Positions 1-5,488 of a stretch of DNA of 16,457 nt are shown piece after piece. The DNA lies in contig DBXQ01000107.1 of the NCBI GenBank assembly GCA_002309955.1, forward strand, positions 1 to 16,457, given 5' to 3'. The position numbers were made by a program, and so were the translations under genes. Position 1 is the stretch's first letter. Every line of letters begins with the position of its first letter. The notes under the pieces were generated by a model. The model saw only the letters and a list, made by a program, of their open reading frames with translations. It searched no databases and was not told the origin of the DNA. Origin of the DNA: Bacteroidales bacterium UBA1208. GTDB lineage: Bacteria; Bacteroidota; Bacteroidia; Bacteroidales; P3.

Positions 1-56
1 CCATTGTCCGCACCCCCGCAGGCGCCACCTCGCAGAAACTGACCATAAAACGGTAA
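1..56 (+). CDS. C-terminal end of a probable T9SS-exported protein (partial)
   Basis: The frame starting at base 3 reads IVRTPAGATSQKLTIKR and then a TAA stop at 54-56. This resembles the last beta strands of the T9SS type A C-terminal sorting domain, which typically ends in a pattern like Y-x-V-R, a short turn, then K-hydrophobic-x-hydrophobic-K/R. If so, the protein would be exported by Sec, cross the outer membrane through the T9SS and be anchored or released at the surface. Only 17 residues are visible, so no function can be given. The other two plus-strand frames give arginine- and histidine-rich peptides that look unlike protein. The call rests on a short tail motif and on the T9SS flavour of the last gene in the window. 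Confidence 0.42.
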   Translation, partial: IVRTPAGATSQKLTIKR

Positions 57-105
57 CCCGATAACAACCGTGCAGGCAACCCACGGTTCGCTCGTTCACC
101 CCCAG

Positions 106-163
106 TTCTCCCATATTTCTCCCATATTTCTCCCATCCCGGATGGGAGAAATATGGGAGAAAT
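106..163. repeat. 24-bp near-perfect palindrome made of 11-base tandem repeats
   Basis: Bases 106-138 are three tandem copies of an 11-base unit, TTCTCCCATAT, the last copy ending in CC. Bases 140-163 carry the reverse complement of two units and a bit more. The result is an inverted repeat with 24-bp perfect arms (115-138 and 140-163) and a one-base centre (C139). Because the left side has an extra unit, a second register is possible: 106-125 can pair with 142-161 as a 20-bp stem with a 16-base loop. It lies between two convergent genes. No T-run follows on either strand, so it is not a textbook intrinsic terminator, but it could block transcription or stabilise 3' ends from both sides. The rest of 57-220 shows nothing else recognisable. 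Confidence 0.85.
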
Positions 164-220
164 GATGTAGAGGTAGGGGGGAAGGAGCGAAGGTGGGGAT
201 ATTTAGGTTGTGAGGGTATG

Positions 221-268
221 ACAACAAAACAACGATGCCGGTTGACCCTTGCGGGTGGCCGGCATCGT
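221..268 (-). terminator. Stem-loop terminator of the DUF4301 operon
   Basis: Bases 232-241 (ACGATGCCGG) and 259-268 (CCGGCATCGT) form a perfect 10-bp stem. Inside it, ACCC (245-248) pairs with GGGT (253-256) around a TTGC loop. Read on the minus strand, the stem is followed by TGTTTTGTTGT (complement of about 221-231), a T-rich tract as expected for an intrinsic terminator. It begins about 30 bases after the DUF4301 stop codon. A second small hairpin, TCTCCT-gggt-AGGAGA at 281-296, abuts that stop codon. Confidence 0.7.
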
Positions 269-297
269 GTTGGTTTGCAGTCTCCTGGGTAGGAGAA

Positions 298-1845
298 TTA
301 TGCTTCGAGGTGCTCTTTGCGGAGCAGGTCGTTGACGGTTTTGACGGGATTAAATGTGGCTAACGGTACCTCGACAAAGAGGGTAATCCAGTTGGCCATG
401 GCACCGTTCCAGAGACCAGGAAGTTCCTGTGATTTGAGGACGGTGGCACCCTTGCTCTTTTTGCTGATGAATCCGGTGGCTGGGTCAATGTATTGACGGA
501 GGTCGAAGTAGCGTCCTTTATAGTTCTTGGTGGCGCAGACAAGGTCAACAGGGTTGAAGTGCGTTGAACTGGCAAGGATTTTCTCTTGTTTGGGGTCGTT
601 ACGATTGATCTGGGCTGTTTCGACTATCTGCAGACTTTTGATTCCATGGGTGTTGCGGGTAAAGAAAGGACCGCCTCCGGGTTCTCCTTGGTTGCGTACC
701 ATACCGCACACGCGCATGGGACGGTTGAGGAGGTTGTGCAGGCGTTGGGCTTTCTGGGTCGGTTCGAGTTGTGCGTAGCCTTCGGGCAGTTCAAGATGGA
801 GTTCTTCCTGGATGAATTGTTCGATTGCCTTGAGTTGCTTTGGGGTGGCACCTTGGTCGAGTTGGTGGAGGTAGTCGAAGCATTGCTGCTGGAGTTTGAG
901 GAGCAGTCCGGCAAGCACTTTTTTGTAGATGATGGTGGTGTGTTTCATCCAGTCGGGCACGACATTGTCAATGTTTTTGACAAAGATGAGGTCGGCGCGT
1001 TGCTCGTTGAGGTTTTCGATGAGTGCGCCATGGCCGCCGGGACGGAACACGAGGTTGCCGTTGTCGTCGCGGACGGGGTTGTTTTGCTCGTCGACAGCGA
1101 TGATGTCGGTGTAGTGTTTCTGCTCGGAGAAGGAGATGTTGAGTTTGACGTGGAAAGCGTCTTCATAGTACCGTTTTACTTCGGCAATCTTTTTGCGGAA
1201 GAGGGGACGGTGTTCGGGCGAGACGGTGAAATGGAGGTTGACGGTGTCGTCGCTCATGCGGGCATATTCGGCTCCTTCAACGATGTGCTCTTCGAGGGGT
1301 GTGCGCTGAAGGTGTCCGTATTTATGGAATTTGAGCAGGCCTTTGGGCAGGTTACCGTAACCCATGTATTGTTCTTTGAGGAGGAAGTTGATGACGGTAG
1401 AGAAGTCGCCGCGATCCATGTAGTCGCCGAAGTCGGCTTTGTGTTTGGCCATGCAGGCTACGAGGTCGTCAAAGAAGGCGAAGGTGCGGATTTTTTCGAG
1501 AAATTCTTTGACGGAAGGATGCTCTTTTTCTATTTTATAGTCAATGCCGAAGTAGGTGGCAGTGAATGAGTAGAGATCCTTGAACATGCGTGTGGCGGCA
1601 CCTGATGCGGGTACGAATTTGAGTATTTTTTTGCCTTGCGAAGCTTTGTTGTAGTGGGTGGCGTAGCGGTTGATTTCATCGTCGTTTAGACGGAGTATGC
1701 CTCCGTTTTCGACGGTGGCGGCATCAACCAATTCGGTTTTGGGAAATCCTTGACGGAAATTGTTTATTTGCTGTAGGACGGCCTCCTCAGTCAATCCGAG
1801 ATTGGCCATTTGCCGCAGGTCTTTGTCAGTGAATTTGGTTGCCAT
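298..1845 (-). CDS. DUF4301 family protein
   Basis: This 515-residue protein matches what I know of the DUF4301 family, a Bacteroidota group of unproven function and about this length. There is no signal peptide or membrane segment, so it should be cytoplasmic. Motifs visible include FVPASGAATRMFK (residues 77-89), RPGGHGALIENLN (268-280) followed by DLIFVKNIDNV (285-295), RNQGEPGGGPFF (384-395) and THFNPVDLVCATK (428-440). The glycine-rich ASGxxTRM loop, the PGGHG turn and the following hydrophobic strand ending in NxDN resemble the nucleotide-binding loop and metal-site strand of sugar-phosphate nucleotidyltransferases (UDP-sugar pyrophosphorylase type). I infer a nucleotidyltransferase-like fold, but the reaction and substrate are unknown. 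It sits 24 bases after the lipoprotein gene on the same strand and is probably co-transcribed from the promoter near 2369-2402. A stem-loop terminator follows. Confidence 0.85.
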   Translation of the reverse strand: MATKFTDKDLRQMANLGLTEEAVLQQINNFRQGFPKTELVDAATVENGGILRLNDDEINRYATHYNKASQGKKILKFVPASGAATRMFKDLYSFTATYFGIDYKIEKEHPSVKEFLEKIRTFAFFDDLVACMAKHKADFGDYMDRGDFSTVINFLLKEQYMGYGNLPKGLLKFHKYGHLQRTPLEEHIVEGAEYARMSDDTVNLHFTVSPEHRPLFRKKIAEVKRYYEDAFHVKLNISFSEQKHYTDIIAVDEQNNPVRDDNGNLVFRPGGHGALIENLNEQRADLIFVKNIDNVVPDWMKHTTIIYKKVLAGLLLKLQQQCFDYLHQLDQGATPKQLKAIEQFIQEELHLELPEGYAQLEPTQKAQRLHNLLNRPMRVCGMVRNQGEPGGGPFFTRNTHGIKSLQIVETAQINRNDPKQEKILASSTHFNPVDLVCATKNYKGRYFDLRQYIDPATGFISKKSKGATVLKSQELPGLWNGAMANWITLFVEVPLATFNPVKTVNDLLRKEHLEA

Positions 1846-1869
1846 AAGACGGTGTGATTTATTGATTTA

Positions 1870-2313
1870 TTAAATATCTCCGAAGTCGGCACGGCCGAGG
1901 GTCTTGTCGCCAGTGACTTTGACGGTGCTGGTGACTACTTCACCCTCTTTCAGACGGACGGTGCGTTCACCTTGGCGATAGTAGAATTTGTGGTTGACGG
2001 TATCAGGTTCGTCGATGCGGGCCTGAATGGTCATGATGGCAGGAGCGGAGAATTTGGTTTTTGCCACACCGTTCTGGTCGCACTGGACGGTGTCGGAGAT
2101 GGTTCCAACGACATTGTTGTCAGGGTCGGATTCGTTGTTTTTGACATATTGGACTTTGACCCAAGCACCAGGTGCAGGCAGGTTGTTGTTCTTGGAATCT
2201 AAGACTGTGACCTCGAGATAGCAGAATGTATCCTTCTCGCATGAGCTAAAAGCGATGGCGGATAATGTACTGATTAACAGAATGCCCAAAATGGGGAGAA
2301 TTTTTTTCTTCAT
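1870..2313 (-). CDS. Small lipoprotein with a beta-sandwich-like domain, function unknown
   Basis: This 147-residue protein starts with a lipoprotein signal: KKK, a hydrophobic stretch (about residues 5-22), then FSSC with the acylated cysteine at residue 25. The residues after the cysteine (EKD) are acidic, which in Bacteroidota can favour surface display. Residues 30-133 alternate short beta-strand-like stretches (YLEVTVLDSKNN, AWVKVQYV, VAKTKFSAPAIMTIQAR, RTVRLKEGEVVTSTVKV), as in carboxypeptidase-regulatory or prealbumin-like beta sandwiches: an extracellular adaptor-like fold with no catalytic motif. No specific family is recognised. It is the first gene of a two-gene minus-strand unit with DUF4301 (24-base gap) and is divergent from the prolyl isomerase gene. 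Confidence 0.8.
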   Translation of the reverse strand: MKKKILPILGILLISTLSAIAFSSCEKDTFCYLEVTVLDSKNNNLPAPGAWVKVQYVKNNESDPDNNVVGTISDTVQCDQNGVAKTKFSAPAIMTIQARIDEPDTVNHKFYYRQGERTVRLKEGEVVTSTVKVTGDKTLGRADFGDI

Positions 2314-2328
2314 AATTTTTTATTTTAT

Positions 2329-2362
2329 TTTGTGCTTATATGAATTTTTTTGACTACTTTTG
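2329..2362 (+). promoter_or_regulatory. Promoter of the prolyl isomerase-pheS operon
   Basis: TACTTTTG at 2355-2362 matches the Bacteroidota -7 consensus TAnnTTTG exactly. TTTG at 2329-2332 lies 22 bases upstream as a possible -33 element. Transcription would start near 2369, about 22 bases before the ATG at 2392. This location excludes the in-frame TTG at 2350 as a start codon, because it lies upstream of the predicted transcript. Confidence 0.6.
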
Positions 2363-2368
2363 CATCTG

Positions 2369-2402
2369 CAAAGATAATAAAAAAACACGGTATGACGACA
2401 AA
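2369..2402 (-). promoter_or_regulatory. Promoter of the lipoprotein-DUF4301 operon
   Basis: On the minus strand the -7 element reads TATCTTTG (plus strand CAAAGATA, 2369-2376), an exact match to the Bacteroidota TAnnTTTG consensus. A TTTG (plus CAAA, 2399-2402) lies 22 bases upstream as a possible -33 element. Transcription would start near 2362, leaving a leader of about 50 bases. It overlaps the opposite promoter. Confidence 0.6.
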
Positions 2403-3081
2403 AAAAATTTGTTTTTTAGTGGCTTTTCTTGCTTTCTTGACGGGCGTTAGTGCACAAACTGTTGATAAACAGAAAGGAAATGGCGAGAAGATATATTACG
2501 TTAAAATTGAAACTTCTTATGGTGACATGGTGGTAAAACTATATAATGAAACCCCTTTGCACCGTGATAATTTTTTAAAATTGGTGAAAGACGGCACGTA
2601 TAATGACCTCCTTTTTCACCGAGTTATCAATCAGTTTATGATTCAGGGCGGCGACCCGAATTCGCGTAATGCGAAGCCAGGACAGATGCTTGGCGACGGG
2701 GAGCTGGGATATACGATTCCAGCTGAGTTTGTACCAAGCCTTTACCACAAGAAAGGGGCTTTGGCCGCTGCGCGACAGGCAGACCAGGTGAACCCGGAGA
2801 AACGTTCGTCGTCGTGTCAGTTCTATATTGTGCAGGGCAACAAGTGGGATGCTGAGAGATTGAAGATGGTTGAGCAACGCTTTGGCCATACATTTACCAA
2901 AGAACAGGCAGAGGTGTATGCCACGCTGGGCGGTACGCCTTTCCTTGACGGAGAGTATACTGTGTTTGGCGAAGTGGTGGAAGGAATAGAGGTGGTGGAT
3001 AGGATTGCCGCAGTGGCGTGCGGTCCGATGGACAGACCTGTTGAGGATGTGAAAATGAAGATGACTATTATTGAAAAATGA
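2392..3081 (+). CDS. Exported cyclophilin-type peptidyl-prolyl cis-trans isomerase
   Basis: This 229-residue enzyme should catalyse cis-trans isomerisation of X-Pro bonds to help exported proteins fold. The ATG at 2392 gives a clean signal peptide (residues 1-22, KKICFLVAFLAFLTGVSAQ), so it acts in the periplasm or outside; I see no lipobox cysteine. The cyclophilin core is clear: IETSYGDMVVKLYNETPLHRDNF, then FHRVINQFMIQGGD with the catalytic arginine at residue 77 and F82/Q85 matching the human CypA active site. Further on come SSCQFYIVQGN and TPFLDGEYTVFGEVVEG. The position of the CypA tryptophan that binds cyclosporin is phenylalanine, as in many bacterial enzymes. A roughly 25-residue insertion (WDAERLKMVEQRFGHTF...) lies before the final strand. 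Its stop overlaps the pheS start as ATGA, indicating translational coupling. Confidence 0.92.
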   Translation: MTTKKICFLVAFLAFLTGVSAQTVDKQKGNGEKIYYVKIETSYGDMVVKLYNETPLHRDNFLKLVKDGTYNDLLFHRVINQFMIQGGDPNSRNAKPGQMLGDGELGYTIPAEFVPSLYHKKGALAAARQADQVNPEKRSSSCQFYIVQGNKWDAERLKMVEQRFGHTFTKEQAEVYATLGGTPFLDGEYTVFGEVVEGIEVVDRIAAVACGPMDRPVEDVKMKMTIIEK

Positions 3082-4127
3082 GCATACTAAACGACAAAAT
3101 TCAGGCCTATATTGAAGATATTCAGGCCACACAGATTGAAAACATTCAAGACAAAGCTGCACGGATTGAGATGTTCCGTGTGAAGTATTTGGGAAAGAAA
3201 GGTGTAATAAACGAGCTTTTTGAGCAGTTTAAGTCTGTACCTAACGAGGAAAAGAAAGACCTTGGCAAGGCTCTCAATATGTTGAAGACGGCTGCCACCA
3301 ACAAGATTGAGGAGTTTAAGGCTTTCGTCGAAGAGCATCAGACCCAGGAGAGCACCAATGACTTGACAATGCCTACAGATTTCTCGGAGATGGGTAGCCG
3401 TCATGTGCTTTCGGTGGTGATGAATGAGATTATCGACATTTTCTCACGTATTGGTTTTACTGTTGCAGAATCTGTTGAGATTGAGGATGATTGGCATCTT
3501 TTCTCTGCCCTTAATTTTCCGCATGACCATCCCGCCCGCGATATGCAGGACACTTTCTTCGTGGAGAAGGAAGAGGGACGGCAGGAGGTGGCTTTGCGTA
3601 CCCATACTTCATCGGTGCAGGTGCGTGTGATGGAGAATAATAAGCCTCCTATCCGTATTATTGCTCCGGGCCGGGTGTTTCGCAACGAGGCTATCAGTGC
3701 CCGTGCCCATTGTATTTTCCATCAGGTTGAGGCTTTGTATGTCGACAAGAACGTGTCATTTGCCGATTTGAAGCAGACACTGCTGTATTTTGCTAAGGAG
3801 ATGTTCGGAGAACAGACTCAGATTCGTCTCAGACCGTCGTACTTTCCTTTCACTGAGCCTTCGGCTGAAATGGATATTTCGTGTGGCATTTGTGGAGGAA
3901 AGGGCTGCAACATTTGCAAAGGTACTGGCTGGCTGGAGATTCTGGGATGTGGTATGGTTGACCCCAATGTGTTGAAAGCATGCGGTATAGACCCTAACGA
4001 AGATACGGGTTTCGCCCTTGGTATGGGTGTGGAGAGAATGGCTATGTTGAAATATCAGGTGCGCGACTTGAGACTCTATTTTGAGAATGACCTCCGTTTC
4101 TTGAAACAGTTTGATGCAATTGTTTGA
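3078..4127 (+). CDS. pheS: Phenylalanine--tRNA ligase alpha subunit
   Basis: PheS is the catalytic alpha subunit of the cytoplasmic alpha2-beta2 phenylalanyl-tRNA synthetase, which charges tRNA-Phe. Length (349) is normal. Residues 1-90 form the helical coiled-coil arm. The class II core follows: a motif 2 region PGRVFRNEAISARAHCIFHQ, FPFTEPSAEMDISC for the amino-acid pocket, and motif 3 as GFALGMGVERMAML. Cysteines 269, 272, 277 and 280 in CGICGGKGCNICKG form a CxxC-x4-CxxC knuckle not present in the E. coli enzyme but, to my knowledge, common in Bacteroidota and some other phyla; it may bind zinc. The start is the ATG inside the ATGA overlap with the upstream isomerase gene, so the two are one transcription unit. 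pheT is not in the window, so the subunits are encoded apart. Confidence 0.97.
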   Translation: MSILNDKIQAYIEDIQATQIENIQDKAARIEMFRVKYLGKKGVINELFEQFKSVPNEEKKDLGKALNMLKTAATNKIEEFKAFVEEHQTQESTNDLTMPTDFSEMGSRHVLSVVMNEIIDIFSRIGFTVAESVEIEDDWHLFSALNFPHDHPARDMQDTFFVEKEEGRQEVALRTHTSSVQVRVMENNKPPIRIIAPGRVFRNEAISARAHCIFHQVEALYVDKNVSFADLKQTLLYFAKEMFGEQTQIRLRPSYFPFTEPSAEMDISCGICGGKGCNICKGTGWLEILGCGMVDPNVLKACGIDPNEDTGFALGMGVERMAMLKYQVRDLRLYFENDLRFLKQFDAIV

Positions 4128-4128
4128 C

Positions 4129-4144
4129 GGGGGATACCCCCTTT
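4129..4144 (+). terminator. Possible weak terminator after pheS
   Basis: GGGGG (4129-4133), loop ATA, CCCCC (4137-4141), then only TTT. It begins two bases after the pheS stop. The stem is GC-rich but short and the T-run is weak, so termination may be partial and folB might be reached by read-through. Confidence 0.4.
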
Positions 4145-4146
4145 AA

Positions 4147-4222
4147 CCGCACAGGTTAGTCGATGGGTTGACTCAGTGCGGATGTTGGTGTTTTGTCGAA
4201 GGAATTGTATGGATAGTTCCTT
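4147..4222 (+). other. Two further possible hairpins in the pheS-folB gap
   Basis: CCGCAC (4147-4152) pairs with GTGCGG (4176-4181), enclosing AGTC/GACT (4158-4161 with 4170-4173). AAGGAA (4199-4204) pairs with TTCCTT (4217-4222). The 162-base gap 4128-4289 has no supported reading frame and no TAnnTTTG element ahead of folB. It may be a structured leader or a decayed sequence. No known riboswitch class is recognised. Confidence 0.35.
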
Positions 4223-4289
4223 AGGGCAAAGGGAATAGAGCGGTATAGCGGGATGTGCGAAAGAGGGGGAATGTTATAATATTACGGCT

Positions 4290-4652
4290 ATGAGTAAGAT
4301 AACGCTTAATGGAATGAGGTTCTATGCCTACCATGGTTGTTTTGCAGAAGAACAGGCTATAGGAACTCATTTTGAGTTGGATGTTGCTTTTGAGACGAAT
4401 ACTTCACGTGCTCAGAAGTCGGATAATATTGCCGATACGGTCAGCTATTTGGATGTGTATCGGACGGTGAAGCGGGAGGTGGAAAAACCTTCCCATTTGC
4501 TTGAACATGTGGGTGAACGTGTGGCCAGTGCTTTGTTGGCTGAGTTTGAGGCTGTTGAAAATGTGCAAGTGCGTGTCTCTAAGCTGAATCCACCACTGGG
4601 AGGACATTTGCATTCGGTGACTGTTGAGGTTACAAAAGACCGGATTCACTGA
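4290..4652 (+). CDS. folB: Dihydroneopterin aldolase
   Basis: FolB splits 7,8-dihydroneopterin to 6-hydroxymethyl-7,8-dihydropterin and glycolaldehyde in folate synthesis; the enzyme is a cytoplasmic oligomer. At 120 residues it has the normal length. Visible family features: FYAYHGCFAEEQAIGTHFEL with the conserved glutamate near residue 21, DTVSYLDVY with the active-site tyrosine at 53, SHLLEHVGERVA with the pterin-binding glutamate at 72, and VRVSKLNPPLGGHL with the catalytic lysine at 98. The ATG at 4290 gives the usual SKITLNGMRFYAYHG start. Its last 23 bases overlap the 3' end of the convergent gene radC, with no terminator between them. No other folate gene is nearby. Confidence 0.95.
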   Translation: MSKITLNGMRFYAYHGCFAEEQAIGTHFELDVAFETNTSRAQKSDNIADTVSYLDVYRTVKREVEKPSHLLEHVGERVASALLAEFEAVENVQVRVSKLNPPLGGHLHSVTVEVTKDRIH

Positions 4653-5364
4653 AGCTGTAATAGTCGGGTTTGCCTTCGGGTTTGATGCCGACGATAAGGT
4701 GTTCGATAAGTTTGATGTGTAGTATTTTTCCTGCTTCGGATATGCGTTGGGTGAGTTCCTTGTCGGCTGTGCTTGGACGCAGGTTGCCCGAAGGATGGTT
4801 GTGAGCGACGGCAACGGCGACGGCATTGTATTGCAGGGCCTCGCGGAAGATGATTCGGAGGTCAACGGTTGTCTGTGTAAGTCCACCGGAACCAATACGT
4901 TGCTTTCGGACAACTTTGTTGCGCTGATTCAGGTATACTGCCCAGAATTCTTCGTTAGGCAGATCCCAGATTGTGGGGCCGATGACGTGGAAGAGGTCTT
5001 CGCTGTTTCGGACTATGTCTTCTTTGGTTTCTTTGGCTTCGCGCATCATTCGGTTGCCCAGTTCGAGAGCAGCGATCACGGTGACTGACTTAGCCATTCC
5101 CAATCCTTTGTGGATTTTTTTTAAATCGTTGATTTCCATTCGAGAAAGATTGGTCAGGCTGTTGCCTGATTCCTGAAGTAGTTTTTTTGCCAGGTCGATG
5201 GCACTGGTGCCTATTACTCCGGTACGGAGCAAGATGGCGATAAGCTCGCTGTCGGTGAGGCTTTTTTTGCCCAAAGAAAGCATCTTTTCGCGCGGGCGGT
5301 CTTCTTCTGCCCATTGGCTGATGGGTAGGCTTTTGGGAGCGGAGTTTGGGATGTCGTGACTCAT
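4630..5364 (-). CDS. radC: RadC family protein (JAMM/MPN+ domain)
   Basis: This 244-residue protein is a standard RadC. The N-terminal part (about residues 1-110) has the helix-hairpin-helix-like region with SLTDSELIAILLRTG and LKKIHKGLGMAKSVTVIAALELGNR. The C-terminal part is a JAMM/MPN+ domain with an acidic residue at 138/139 (NEEFW), H188 and H190 in HNHPSG, S198 and D201, that is the full metal-binding set. RadC was named for DNA repair, but that role is disputed and its biochemical activity is not established. I chose ATG 5364 over an in-frame TTG at 5385, because that TTG lies within the predicted -7 promoter box. The gene is convergent with folB (23-bp overlap) and divergent from secDF. 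Confidence 0.93.
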   Translation of the reverse strand: MSHDIPNSAPKSLPISQWAEEDRPREKMLSLGKKSLTDSELIAILLRTGVIGTSAIDLAKKLLQESGNSLTNLSRMEINDLKKIHKGLGMAKSVTVIAALELGNRMMREAKETKEDIVRNSEDLFHVIGPTIWDLPNEEFWAVYLNQRNKVVRKQRIGSGGLTQTTVDLRIIFREALQYNAVAVAVAHNHPSGNLRPSTADKELTQRISEAGKILHIKLIEHLIVGIKPEGKPDYYSFSESGLL

Positions 5365-5382
5365 TTCCGTTTTATTTTTTTG

Positions 5383-5390
5383 CAAAATTA
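5383..5390 (-). promoter_or_regulatory. -7 element of the radC promoter
   Basis: On the minus strand this reads TAATTTTG, an exact TAnnTTTG match. Transcription would start near 5376, about a dozen bases before the ATG at 5364. No clear TTG or TTTG -33 element is seen at the expected distance. Confidence 0.5.
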
Positions 5391-5411
5391 CGGCTTTTTT
5401 TGGAAAAATGC

Positions 5412-5441
5412 TTGTTGTGTCGATAAAATTTGTTATCTTTG
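5412..5441 (+). promoter_or_regulatory. Promoter of the secDF-led gene cluster
   Basis: TTG at 5412-5414, a 19-base spacer, then TATCTTTG at 5434-5441: this matches the Bacteroidota sigma-ABfr-type promoter in both boxes and in spacing. Transcription would start near 5449, giving a leader of about 40 AT-rich bases before the ATG at 5489. No comparable element is seen in the short gaps before the next three genes. Confidence 0.7.
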
Positions 5442-5488
5442 CATATTCAAAAAGTGTAATAACTAAATAAAACTTTAATACGTAAGAT

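Noticed and set aside
586..1569. A 327-codon ATG reading frame on the plus strand
   Set aside because: It lies entirely antisense to the DUF4301 gene, has a low-complexity Val/Phe/Glu/Gly-rich composition with no motif, and mirrors the codon pattern of the real gene.
2350..2391. TTG start adding 14 residues to the prolyl isomerase
   Set aside because: It lies upstream of the predicted transcription start and overlaps the promoter; the ATG at 2392 gives a proper signal peptide.
4182..4238. 18-codon reading frame in the pheS-folB gap
   Set aside because: Too short, no ribosome-binding signal, no recognisable sequence, and it overlaps a hairpin.
5365..5385. TTG start adding 7 residues to RadC
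   Set aside because: The TTG is part of the TAATTTTG -7 box; ATG 5364 fits better.
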